Source: Lactobacillaceae bacterium (GTDB lineage: Bacteria > Bacillota > Bacilli > Lactobacillales > Lactobacillaceae). Taken from it: a stretch of DNA of 5,599 nt. The stretch spans positions 1-5,599 of the forward strand of contig JAISIV010000091.1 in NCBI GenBank assembly GCA_031261865.1. Reading direction: 5' to 3'. Under the pieces are notes generated by a model. It saw only the letters and a list, made by a program, of their open reading frames with translations. It searched no databases and was not told where the DNA came from. The position numbers and the translations under genes were made by a program. The number at the start of each line of letters is the position of its first letter. The stretch's first letter is position 1. Shown piece after piece: positions 1 to 5,410 of the stretch.

Positions 1-12
1 TTGCACTATTCC

Positions 13-43
13 GAGTACACTAGATATTGGAGATAGTGTGCTC
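13..43. other. Hairpin in the leader region upstream of the 60-aa gene
   Basis: A 10-bp stem (13-22 with 34-43, one G-T pair) encloses an 11-base loop. No T-run follows, so it is not a normal intrinsic terminator. It could be a 5' leader structure of the gene at 122, or the remains of an upstream gene end: one frame is open from base 2 to a TGA at 59-61. Too little sequence lies to the left to decide. Confidence 0.3.
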
Positions 44-121
44 AGCAAAGAAAAGAGATGAATAATGTAAATAAGCACCACGATTTAGCAACGTTTCAAC
101 TCGATTCTTAAGGAGAATAAT

Positions 122-304
122 ATGGCATTAACAGAAGAAGATGTGCGTATTGCGTATGCAGCAAGTAAGATTACCACGGCAAGTAACCGTTCAAACTCTG
201 GACGCGTAGCCCTTTGGCTTCACGTACCAGTTGAAGATGTTGACCAAGTGATTGATCAGTACTCACTACCAATCAAGAAAACTGCAGAGATGACGCATTT
301 TTAA
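122..304 (+). CDS. Small 60-residue protein of unknown function
   Basis: I do not recognise this protein. The start is well supported: AAGGAG at 110-115 lies 6 bases before the ATG at 122. The stop is TAA at 302-304, and a strong terminator follows at once, so the gene looks like a self-contained, expressed unit. No signal peptide or membrane segment is visible. The sequence reads as soluble and mostly helical: an N-terminal helix (TEEDVRIAYAASKI), a polar Ser/Asn-rich turn, then RVALWLHVPVEDVDQVIDQY at about residues 28-47. That second segment has the rhythm of a helix-turn-helix (helix, short turn, helix with spaced Val/Ile). A small DNA-binding or regulatory protein is therefore possible, but this is weak inference. 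The gene stands alone on the plus strand and faces the membrane-protein gene at 486 only across a terminator. Confidence 0.8.
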   Translation: MALTEEDVRIAYAASKITTASNRSNSGRVALWLHVPVEDVDQVIDQYSLPIKKTAEMTHF

Positions 305-325
305 CTTCTGAGCTCATATAGCTCT

Positions 326-370
326 ACCCGTAGTATACGTATGTTTACGTGTGTTACGGGTTATTTTTTT
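326..370 (+). terminator. Rho-independent terminator after the 60-aa gene
   Basis: A 16-bp stem (326-341 with 346-361, including three G-T pairs) closes a 4-base loop, and a T-rich run ends at 370. The outer part ACCCGTA/TACGGGT is perfect. It lies 21 bases past the stop codon of the 60-aa gene and separates that gene from the membrane-protein gene. Confidence 0.9.
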
Positions 371-382
371 GCACGCACAGGT

Positions 383-472
383 CCATAAAATTTCGACACA
401 TAACTTTTTCTAAAACCAAAAGTGAGATTTTTAAAAAGAATAAGTCTAACATGTTATGTGGAAATTTTATGG
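383..472. repeat. 20-bp inverted repeat ending at the ribosome binding site
   Basis: The left arm (383-404) and right arm (453-472) are complementary over 20 base pairs, with only a two-base bulge at 395-396. The 48-base loop (405-452) is A/T-rich. The right arm ends on the first G of the GGAGG ribosome binding site (472-476) of the gene starting at 486. If transcribed, the stem could partly hide that site and act as a translational switch. As DNA, it could be a regulator-binding dyad or a very small palindromic mobile element. No T-run follows, so it is not a terminator. I see no convincing -35/-10 pair in or around it. Confidence 0.75.
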
Positions 473-488
473 GAGGTTTTTACTTTTG
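472..488 (+). promoter_or_regulatory. Ribosome binding site that fixes a TTG start
   Basis: GGAGG at 472-476, nine bases ahead of the TTG codon at 486-488, decides the start of the membrane-protein gene over the upstream in-frame ATG at 456. Its first G is the last paired base of the inverted repeat at 383-472. Confidence 0.7.
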
Positions 489-1127
489 GAAACACGTCAA
501 CAACACACAATCAAATCTGAAATAATTGCTCTACCAATCGTCGCAATTATCTTGGATGTTCTAGCCTTAGCTATGGCTGTTTACATTGGGTTTGCAGCAG
601 TCGAACCTATTAAAAACAACTCGATTTTCTTGATATTGATAGCTTTTGCACTACTTGCAGCAGTCGGGTCGTTTATTTTAAATATCCGTAGTAAAAAAAC
701 AGTGAGTTGGATTGCTATTTCATTATGGTTGGTAGTTGCTGTAGTCTCTGGGGCTATCGTCATCAACCAACAACAAAACTTAAACAATGCCAATCGAGCT
801 GCACAGGAACTCCACAACAAGTCAAAGAAAGCCAATGATCAATTCAAGTGGACTTTCTCAAACTTTGAAGCACTGACGACAGGAGACACTCTAACCGGAG
901 CTGGTGGAGACACTTACGACTCAATAGTAGCTGCTTATGGTGAACCACAAGCAAAACAGAAAAATGCGCCTATGGGAGATATGCCAGAAAGCATGACCGT
1001 CACTTGGTCTAATCAACCCGATTCTGGCGATAGTAGCTATGCTATTAAAACAGTTACACTGTCATTCGTCAAACAAGATGATGGTTCGTTTGCGCTTACA
1101 AATAAATTACAAGCTGGACTCGAATAA
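486..1127 (+). CDS. Three-helix membrane protein with exported C-terminal domain
   Basis: A membrane protein of 213 residues with hydrophobic helices at about 14-36, 47-66 and 73-94. The basic loop NIRSKK (66-71) is probably cytoplasmic, which puts the part after helix 3 outside the cell. A Gln/Asn/Lys-rich stretch (95-118) links to a C-terminal domain (about 122-212). That domain carries GDTLTGAGGDTYDSI and YGEP, then VTWSN and, near the end, TLSFV-KQDDG. This pattern resembles the small beta-rich SmpA/BLIP-like domains of lactobacillar surface proteins. The assignment comes from the motif pattern, not an alignment. Start choice: GGAGG at 472-476 lies 9 bases before a TTG at 486. An in-frame ATG at 456 would add 10 residues but has no ribosome binding site and would place the site inside the gene. 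The function is unknown; a cell-envelope or stress role is a guess. Confidence 0.85.
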   Translation: METRQQHTIKSEIIALPIVAIILDVLALAMAVYIGFAAVEPIKNNSIFLILIAFALLAAVGSFILNIRSKKTVSWIAISLWLVVAVVSGAIVINQQQNLNNANRAAQELHNKSKKANDQFKWTFSNFEALTTGDTLTGAGGDTYDSIVAAYGEPQAKQKNAPMGDMPESMTVTWSNQPDSGDSSYAIKTVTLSFVKQDDGSFALTNKLQAGLE

Positions 1128-1151
1128 TACGCACCTTTAACACGTCACACA

Positions 1152-1194
1152 AACGGGCCAAGGAAAGTTAGCCACCTTCCTTGGCCCGTTTTTT
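1152..1194 (+). terminator. Strong intrinsic terminator between convergent genes
   Basis: A perfect 14-bp GC-rich stem (1152-1165 with 1177-1190, core CGGGCCAAGG/CCTTGGCCCG) has an 11-base loop and a T-run to 1194. It ends transcripts of the membrane-protein gene. On the opposite strand it lies 10 bases beyond the stop of the 65-aa gene, but only three T follow there, so it would terminate that gene less well. Confidence 0.93.
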
Positions 1195-1203
1195 AGTATC
1201 AAA

Positions 1204-1401
1204 TTAATATTGGTGAACTGGCACCTTCAACAAGCGAACTGTTTCGTTCTCAGTATCTGCATCAAACATGCATACAGTGTCACCCAAACCAATTTCGTAG
1301 ATGCTCGTAAACGTCATCTTGTGACCATTGACCGTGATTGTCGTGTCGGTATAATTACCAACAGTCAAATGCACCGTCATCCCCGGCAAAATATCTTTCA
1401 T
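1204..1401 (-). CDS. Small 65-residue beta-rich protein of unknown function
   Basis: I do not recognise this family. The start is set by GGGGAGG on the minus strand (1414-1408), six bases ahead of the ATG at 1401. An in-frame ATG at 1416 overlaps that site and is rejected. The 65-residue product has no signal peptide, membrane helix or cysteine pair (a single Cys). It alternates short strand-like segments, such as MTVHLTVGNY, TTITVNGHKM and GDTVCMFDAD, and ends in VRLLKVPVHQY. This looks like a small beta-barrel (SH3/OB-like) protein, but that is inference from the residue pattern. It is transcribed alone and converges on the membrane-protein gene. A cre-like palindrome lies in its upstream region, so it may respond to carbon source. 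Confidence 0.78.
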   Translation of the reverse strand: MKDILPGMTVHLTVGNYTDTTITVNGHKMTFTSIYEIGLGDTVCMFDADTENETVRLLKVPVHQY

Positions 1402-1440
1402 GATAAACCTCCCCATTGTCCATTAATCTTTTAATTGACA

Positions 1441-1469
1441 CTTATATTTTATCACGAAAGCGTTTGCAG
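1441..1469 (-). promoter_or_regulatory. Candidate promoter with cre-like (CcpA) site upstream of the 65-aa gene
   Basis: On the plus strand 1455-1468 reads CGAAAGCGTTTGCA. It matches the catabolite-responsive element consensus (TGWAANCGNTNWCA) at about 12 of 14 positions and is nearly palindromic. It lies about 55 bases upstream of the ATG at 1401. A TATAAG -10 candidate (1446-1441 on the minus strand), with a weak -35 17 bases upstream (CTGCAA at 1469-1464), would place the palindrome in the spacer and -35 region, where CcpA binding would repress. The promoter elements themselves are weak matches. Confidence 0.45.
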
Positions 1470-1709
1470 GTGTTGGATTCATATTACCAACCATTTTTTA
1501 TATTTTCTAACCTTAATACGTTTTTAAATTCCTATATTGTCAAGAAAAATCGTCACTTTGACAAACTAATCATCGAACGCTATGGGCGTGAACTCAAAGC
1601 GGACTACAAATATCAACACATCTACTTGAACTTCAACGCAAAACACCTTGTCAGGAAAAATAAAAAACTACCTTGAACTGAACCCCGAAAATTGGGCGAC
1701 TCATAATAA
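1470..1709. other. Gene-free AT-rich stretch, probably degraded sequence
   Basis: Between the cre-like site and the end of the long SAP gene I see no convincing gene. A plus-strand frame is open up to 1676, but its only start is a TTG inside the opposite gene's promoter region with no ribosome binding site. Its product has no recognisable domain. The right end of the stretch contains an IS3-like terminal repeat, so this may be decayed mobile-element DNA. Confidence 0.4.
1674..1695. mobile_element. IS3/IS150-like terminal inverted repeat remnant
   Basis: The sequence beginning TGAACTGAACCCC and continuing GAAAATTGG has the form of the ends of IS150-group IS3 elements (TG-ACTG--CCC--AAA-TT), as I recall them from lactic acid bacteria. 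The TG edge faces left, so the element's interior would have been to the right. That side now holds the end of the SAP gene only 15 bases away, and no partner repeat or transposase is visible. If real, this is only a scar of an insertion sequence. Confidence 0.4.
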
Positions 1710-2831
1710 TCAAAAGGCCCGAATCTCTTCCTCAATAAATTTCCGGCGCTCATTCGTTGAAAAATTCACCGTCGAATGCCCTGCGAAAAGTTTTGCAATC
1801 TCCCAGACTTTTGCAAAATTATCCAACACCCGATATCCATCAGACTGTTCGATATCATCCAGCAGATGTTCAACTACTTTCCCTTGTAGTGTGGTCAAAC
1901 TTCCTGTTTGTAACAACTCTTCTTTATTCGATGTGATTGGTTCGTCATACTCATAGTTTTCACCCCAATAGGTATTTCCGAATTGATCCAAATATTCCAG
2001 TCCCCATAAAGTCAATAGAAGTTGTCTCTCAAAGGCCGCTTCATCCCATCGGCCTTGTTTTTCCAGTAGTCTACTATAATCTTCTACATAACTTTTAATA
2101 TCATAGAGAGACCCCGTGTTAATCGTAAATTCATCGTCAGTTGAATTATCAAGCTGGTCTAGCAAATCTAACAAAACTTCTCGTTTTACTTCTTCGTCCG
2201 TCATCCCAGATACTCTATTTTCGAACGCTCTATCTTCCTGTTCTTCAAGCTCTCGTTTTATAGCTTTATCTTTTTCTGTTTGAATAGCATTTTGGATTTC
2301 CTTGCGTATTCTTTCTCGAACTAACTCCTCGTATACTGCCTCTACAGTTTTGTCCTCTTCTCTAAAATTAAACATCAAGTCGGATGGATAGATACTACTA
2401 GTAACTTTATAGTCCCAATGAAAAGTTAATTCTGGATGGGATTGTATTAATTTTTCACCCAATTGACTCAACCGAAACGGAGGTAGAAAATATCCGTACG
2501 CATCGTCATGATTGGTTTTTAGAACTAAATCGACAAGCTCTTGTTTCTTTTTGTTGTCGAGATTAGTCATAAAAATATTTTTTGAATTCAAATACTTAAT
2601 AATGTCACTTTTTGTCTTTTGTTTCACTCCAACTTCTAATGGACATTCTTCGACATACCCCAAATCAATCAAAGTGTTGATTGATTTCCGACTGGTACCA
2701 TCTTGCTTGTCCAATAAATCAAGTTGCTTTTCTCTGTTCTTGGCCTTATCAATCTTTTGAGCCATCCATTTGAAATCACCGAATCTGACACCTGGAATCA
2801 CCTCGTAACTAATCCACTCCTCATATGTCAT
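1710..2831 (-). CDS. SAP-like domain protein with TPR-like C-terminal region
   Basis: A 373-residue, acidic, soluble protein. A SAP-like helix-extended loop-helix is seen at about 68-107 (KTKSDIIKYLNSKNIF, then KKKQELVDLVL), preceded by INTLIDLGYVEE. A short motif follows at about 119-135 (FRLSQLGEKLIQ), then a highly charged helical, coiled-coil-like stretch (about 155-215). The C-terminal part contains YSRLLEKQGRWDEAAFERQL (252-271), which resembles a TPR helix pair, and ends FIEEEIRAF. The order (basic helix-rich N-terminus, SAP, TPR-like) fits Firmicutes SAP-domain hypothetical proteins. SAP domains generally bind DNA; the cellular role here is unknown. Start: the ATG at 2831 follows GGGGGAA (2844-2838) by six bases. 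A TTG at 2846 overlaps that site and is rejected. It lies 310 bases downstream of the BRCT-like gene on the same strand and may have its own promoter. No clear terminator follows. Confidence 0.85.
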   Translation of the reverse strand: MTYEEWISYEVIPGVRFGDFKWMAQKIDKAKNREKQLDLLDKQDGTSRKSINTLIDLGYVEECPLEVGVKQKTKSDIIKYLNSKNIFMTNLDNKKKQELVDLVLKTNHDDAYGYFLPPFRLSQLGEKLIQSHPELTFHWDYKVTSSIYPSDLMFNFREEDKTVEAVYEELVRERIRKEIQNAIQTEKDKAIKRELEEQEDRAFENRVSGMTDEEVKREVLLDLLDQLDNSTDDEFTINTGSLYDIKSYVEDYSRLLEKQGRWDEAAFERQLLLTLWGLEYLDQFGNTYWGENYEYDEPITSNKEELLQTGSLTTLQGKVVEHLLDDIEQSDGYRVLDNFAKVWEIAKLFAGHSTVNFSTNERRKFIEEEIRAF

Positions 2832-2846
2832 CCAACATTCCCCCAA

Positions 2847-3141
2847 AAATTAAAGTCAAATTTGTTTTCAGTTCCCAATACACATTACCTAAATCATTTT
2901 TTAATGAATACAACCAGAAACAGAACTCCTGCTTTTGGAATTTTTGTACACATCTGTGGTAGGCACACCCGATTTCCACTACTACCCATATGACTTAATT
3001 ACTATTGTCACTCGTCGTTTTTACAGCTCTTGCATTCCTAGTTGATTTTCCTGCTTTCTAAGACCTGGACGCGATACTTGCTCGCTCTATATACATCTCA
3101 TAGCATAAATCTAGGTATTTATGTCATCTCTCAAACACTAC
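2847..3141. other. 295-base intergenic region with no supported gene
   Basis: This separates the BRCT-like gene from the long SAP gene. It holds only short open frames without ribosome binding sites, for example a 31-codon minus-strand frame ending at about 2896. Near its right end is a 7-bp hairpin (CATAAAT 3104-3110 with ATTTATG 3117-3123), 18 bases past the stop at 3142 and without a T-run, so it is at best a weak terminator or mRNA-end structure. A promoter for the long SAP gene probably lies here, but I could not find a good -35/-10 pair. Confidence 0.5.
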
Positions 3142-3534
3142 TTAATCTGCGAGTGCAATTTTAGCATCATCCCATAATTTTACTGGTTCACTCGGCAACT
3201 TCCATGGATCAAAATTAGGGTAGATTTCCCAATTCACAAATCGTTCATCTGGATTATAGCCCATTGAATTAGCAAACTCTTTCATTGAAACCCACTGCAT
3301 GGGAGACTGTTGCTTTTCTGCTTTCTCTCGTAATCCTTTCGGAAGGTTATCAAACTTACCCGGCGTGTAATCATTAATGACAACAACATCAATAACCCCT
3401 GACTTGCGTCGAATTTCAGGTGATAAGGTCACCCGATTTCCGCCCAACTCATCGACTCGATTGTTCAAACGGTTAATTCCAATAGATATTTCTGAATCAA
3501 CATAGTAAATATTTTTGCCTTTGAATTTCCACAT
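3142..3534 (-). CDS. Small protein with probable divergent BRCT-like domain
   Basis: A 130-residue protein with no membrane segment. Residues about 1-90 follow the BRCT layout: FKGKNIYYV (first strand), a helix NRLNNRVDELGG with the typical GG turn, VTLSPEIRRKSGVIDVVVIND (second strand, S/D turn, third strand), a helix GLREKAEKQQ, then WVSMKEFANSMG as the strand plus last helix. The match is by pattern only and is weaker than in the neighbouring exonuclease. The C-terminal 40 residues are Trp/Pro-rich (WEIYPNFDPWKLP) and unfamiliar. Start: AAGGAG at 3549-3544 lies nine bases before the ATG at 3534. The ATG at 3543 overlaps the exonuclease stop (ATGA) but directly abuts the ribosome binding site. 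A GTG at 3537 is also possible. With either start the gene is translationally coupled to the exonuclease and should work with it. Confidence 0.82.
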   Translation of the reverse strand: MWKFKGKNIYYVDSEISIGINRLNNRVDELGGNRVTLSPEIRRKSGVIDVVVINDYTPGKFDNLPKGLREKAEKQQSPMQWVSMKEFANSMGYNPDERFVNWEIYPNFDPWKLPSEPVKLWDDAKIALAD

Positions 3535-3539
3535 CACCC

Positions 3540-4397
3540 TCATCTCCTTGAAGTATCTAATAATTTTTCAAATTCTTCGCCATCCAGTTGGTAGATATCA
3601 ATTCCGTCGGTTTGCAACTTTTGACAATCTAATTCTTTCTGCGAATGAACCCCATCTACTAAATTCTTTGCTGTCTGAATTCCAACTATCAAATAATCCG
3701 TTTTCTTTGAAACAGAACCGGTAACTCGACCACCGTGAATTTTAATTATTGCCTCGATTTCTTTTCTCGAGTAACGACCCAAGAACTTACCGGTAACAAC
3801 GAATCTTAGATTATCAAAGAATGGATCATCATCTTCATCGCCCAAATCGACCTCAACAGTTGACGAAGTTTTCTTTTTCTGAGCCTTGCGTTCCACAGAA
3901 TCCCATTCCGGATTCATTGACTTCATCTCTTCAAAAGCAATTGCGGTTGTTCTAGCGTCATTTAACGCATTGTGAGACTTAGTCTTAATTCCGAATCGTT
4001 CCTTCAGAGTTTCTAGTTGAAAATTAGGAACACCCATCTTGGTACGCTCTGCAACCTGATAGGTATCAATAATCTTCCGCCCATCACGAAGTTCGATCCC
4101 TTTAGCAGCTAACCAAACCAAATCGAACCATTTAATTCGGTGTCCAACAATCGGGCTGTCACCTAAATACTCTAACAAGTATGGTTTCACTTCATTAAGC
4201 GTTGGTGCATCACTTACATCCTGCTCTTTGATTCCAGTTAAATCAGTCGTAAAAGAATCCACTTCATTACTATTGACGTACGTATTGAAATAATCCTGTT
4301 CTTTTCCGTCAATGTACCGAGCTGCAGAAATTTGTATGATATCTCCCCAAGCCGGCCTCACATCTGTTGTCTCAATATCTAAAACAATGTATTCCAT
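3540..4397 (-). CDS. DEDDh 3'-5' exonuclease fused to a BRCT domain (DnaQ/epsilon-like)
   Basis: A 285-residue protein with an N-terminal DnaQ-type exonuclease (about 1-160) and a C-terminal BRCT domain (about 191-281), joined by a charged linker (KAQKKK, then DLGDEDDD). The DEDDh residues are visible: Asp7 and Glu9 in VLDIETT (Exo I), Asp92 in GHRIKWFD (Exo II), and His142 and Asp147 in HNALNDART (Exo III). These enzymes remove nucleotides from 3' ends of DNA or RNA with two metal ions. The BRCT part (FVVTGKF, GGRVTGSVSKKTDYLIVG, EEFEKLL) closely follows the BRCT of NAD-dependent DNA ligase LigA and should bind DNA or a partner. It is too short and of the wrong context to be the polymerase III PolC exonuclease. 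Start: GAAGGGA (4412-4406) is eight bases before the ATG at 4397; a TTG at 4403 is too close. It sits second in the operon, 14 bases after the SAP gene, and overlaps the next gene if that one starts at 3543. Confidence 0.93.
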   Translation of the reverse strand: MEYIVLDIETTDVRPAWGDIIQISAARYIDGKEQDYFNTYVNSNEVDSFTTDLTGIKEQDVSDAPTLNEVKPYLLEYLGDSPIVGHRIKWFDLVWLAAKGIELRDGRKIIDTYQVAERTKMGVPNFQLETLKERFGIKTKSHNALNDARTTAIAFEEMKSMNPEWDSVERKAQKKKTSSTVEVDLGDEDDDPFFDNLRFVVTGKFLGRYSRKEIEAIIKIHGGRVTGSVSKKTDYLIVGIQTAKNLVDGVHSQKELDCQKLQTDGIDIYQLDGEEFEKLLDTSRR

Positions 4398-4411
4398 ATA
4401 CAATATCCCTT

Positions 4412-4951
4412 CTAAAACAACTCTAATCGTGACAACTTCTTCTTTTCAGAATTGAACGGATCAGCATTTTTCAGCGCCATGTGCTCATCAATGATATTTT
4501 GATATTGTTGTAAGAACATTTGACCCTTGTCAGTTATCTTATACGCTTTGTACTTCACGACACTCTCGATTGCATCATCGTCGAATCCAGCATACTGCTG
4601 GACTAAATCCGCTTTATTTCCTCGAGGAGAAATACCCAGCAACTCTAATCCGTCTCTCAACGTATCATTTTTTAAAACCGGCAACTTCTCACGTCCTTTT
4701 AGCGCAGCAAGATGACCTGACTTCAAGAAAGCTGACACTTCTTTCTTGATATCAACTCGGTACGCTTTATTAAACCACTTCGGTGGCCACGCCAAATCTT
4801 TATCTTCTGATTTACCATCCAACCAATAAAGTGCAATTACATCTCCAACAATTGGGCGTTCCTCGACAAAAACACCTGGCTCTCGTTCAGGTACGCGTTG
4901 TATAGATTTATTATATTCATCATCTCGCGTCCTTGTAACAAATGGATTCAT
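4412..4951 (-). CDS. Short SAP-like domain protein, first gene of the exonuclease operon
   Basis: A 179-residue soluble protein. The N-terminal half contains GDVIALYWLDGKS and a PPKWFNKAYRVDIKKEVSAFLKSGHL segment split across about 56-81. A SAP-like helix-loop-helix follows at about 92-121 (LKNDTLRDGLELLGI, then GNKADLVQQY), then a YKITDKGQMFLQQY motif (138-150) and a basic C-terminus. The order (lead-in helix ending in a Gly-Leu/His turn, SAP, then T/S-x-x-G-x-x-L) parallels the longer SAP protein at 1710-2831, so the two look like paralogues, this one without the TPR-like tail. The predicted role is DNA binding or recruitment of the exonuclease encoded next. Start: GAGGAAGG (4968-4961) ends nine bases before the ATG at 4951. 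The open frame extends to 5038, but the extra 29 codons have no ribosome binding site and cover the likely promoter. Confidence 0.85.
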   Translation of the reverse strand: MNPFVTRTRDDEYNKSIQRVPEREPGVFVEERPIVGDVIALYWLDGKSEDKDLAWPPKWFNKAYRVDIKKEVSAFLKSGHLAALKGREKLPVLKNDTLRDGLELLGISPRGNKADLVQQYAGFDDDAIESVVKYKAYKITDKGQMFLQQYQNIIDEHMALKNADPFNSEKKKLSRLELF

Positions 4952-4973
4952 TCCTTGTGTCCTTCCTCGTGAT

Positions 4974-4985
4974 ATTGTTAACAAT
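4974..4985. promoter_or_regulatory. Perfect 12-bp palindrome, candidate operator of the SAP-exonuclease operon
   Basis: ATTGTTAACAAT is a perfect palindrome, extendable to 4971-4988 with one mismatched pair. It lies 22 bases upstream of the ATG at 4951, between the ribosome binding site and a weak extended -10 candidate on the minus strand (TGGCATACT, ending near 4993). A repressor bound there would cover the transcription start. The -35 match is poor, so the promoter is only tentative. Confidence 0.45.
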
Positions 4986-5085
4986 GTCCCTATCAGTATG
5001 CCACAACGCCGAACAGATTGCATCATTACGCAAAGCAAGCCGTCACATCAAAGGGTCCATCAACTAGCACAGATAGTTTGGTTCT

Positions 5086-5139
5086 AAAAAATGGTACTGA
5101 TAACTACTCGCTCACGTGATTGGTTGTTAGTGCCTTTTT
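5086..5139. terminator. Bidirectional hairpin terminator upstream of the operon
   Basis: A 12-bp stem (5093-5104 with 5123-5134, three G-T pairs) is flanked by six A (5086-5091) on the left and five T (5135-5139) on the right, the arrangement of a two-way intrinsic terminator. On the minus strand it would stop transcripts arriving from the right edge before they reach the SAP gene, so that operon must have its own promoter between 5085 and 4970. Confidence 0.65.
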
Positions 5140-5158
5140 GATTCCTTGGTGTAAAAAC

Positions 5159-5193
5159 AAAAAAAGGACAGCCCGGCTTCAACCAGTCTGTCC
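5159..5193 (-). terminator. Minus-strand intrinsic terminator
   Basis: Read on the minus strand, GGACAG (5193-5188) pairs with CTGTCC (5171-5166), with four further inner pairs after one mismatch. Seven T (5165-5159) follow. It is oriented to stop transcripts of the gene entering from 5599, although 218 bases and a transposase fragment lie between that gene's stop and the hairpin. It may instead belong to the insertion sequence, insulating it from outside transcription. Confidence 0.6.
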
Positions 5194-5215
5194 AAAAATA
5201 CCCTCGAAAGGATAT

Positions 5216-5293
5216 CCCAACAAAAATAACAATATCAGAATTTTACTTGGATTAACAGATTTAAATCTAACGTTCAGTCCAAATGAAGGATAA
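5216..5293 (+). pseudogene. Fragment of an ISL3-family transposase N-terminus
   Basis: The plus-strand frame reads NNNIRILLGLTDLNLTF (5225-5275) and hits a stop at 5291. The phrase 'IRxLLGLTDxNLxF' is how many ISL3-family transposases of lactic acid bacteria begin. AAAGGA (5207-5212) lies just upstream like a relic ribosome binding site, but no ATG, GTG or TTG start remains between it and the conserved part. None of the zinc-finger Cys or DDE catalytic region follows. In the same frame a stop-free stretch (5294-5413) continues after the stop, but I do not recognise it as ISL3. The fragment is dead and cannot encode a working transposase. Identification rests on recall of the family's N-terminus. 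Confidence 0.55.
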
Positions 5294-5410
5294 CATTTCA
5301 GTGAAACAAACCACAATGGCACTGACGCGGTCACTTGGAACCTTGAACCACTAAATCGTGATTATTTGTTGGCCATAAGTACAGGAAGATTTAAACCAGC
5401 AACATTTCAC

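Noticed and set aside
2..61. Possible C-terminal end of an upstream gene
   Set aside because: Twenty open codons at a window edge are expected by chance and the residues match no family I know.
456..485. Upstream in-frame ATG for the membrane protein
   Set aside because: It has no ribosome binding site and lies inside the inverted repeat, while a TTG at 486 has GGAGG at a nine-base spacing.
1416..1676. Plus-strand open frame of 86 codons
   Set aside because: It uses a TTG start without a ribosome binding site, runs through the promoter region of the 65-aa gene and shows no recognisable domain.
2724..2993. Plus-strand open frame of 89 codons
   Set aside because: It overlaps the start of the well-supported long SAP gene on the other strand and has no ribosome binding site or domain.
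2896..2994. Minus-strand 31-codon frame with a hydrophobic C-terminus
   Set aside because: No ribosome binding site precedes its ATG. A small toxin or leader peptide was considered but cannot be supported.
4952..5038. N-terminal extension of the short SAP protein
   Set aside because: The added 29 residues are Cys/Arg-rich and unlike the rest, have no ribosome binding site and cover the candidate operator and promoter.
5257..5268. 12-bp palindrome AGATTTAAATCT
   Set aside because: It falls inside the transposase-like coding fragment and is explained by its codons; no promoter context.
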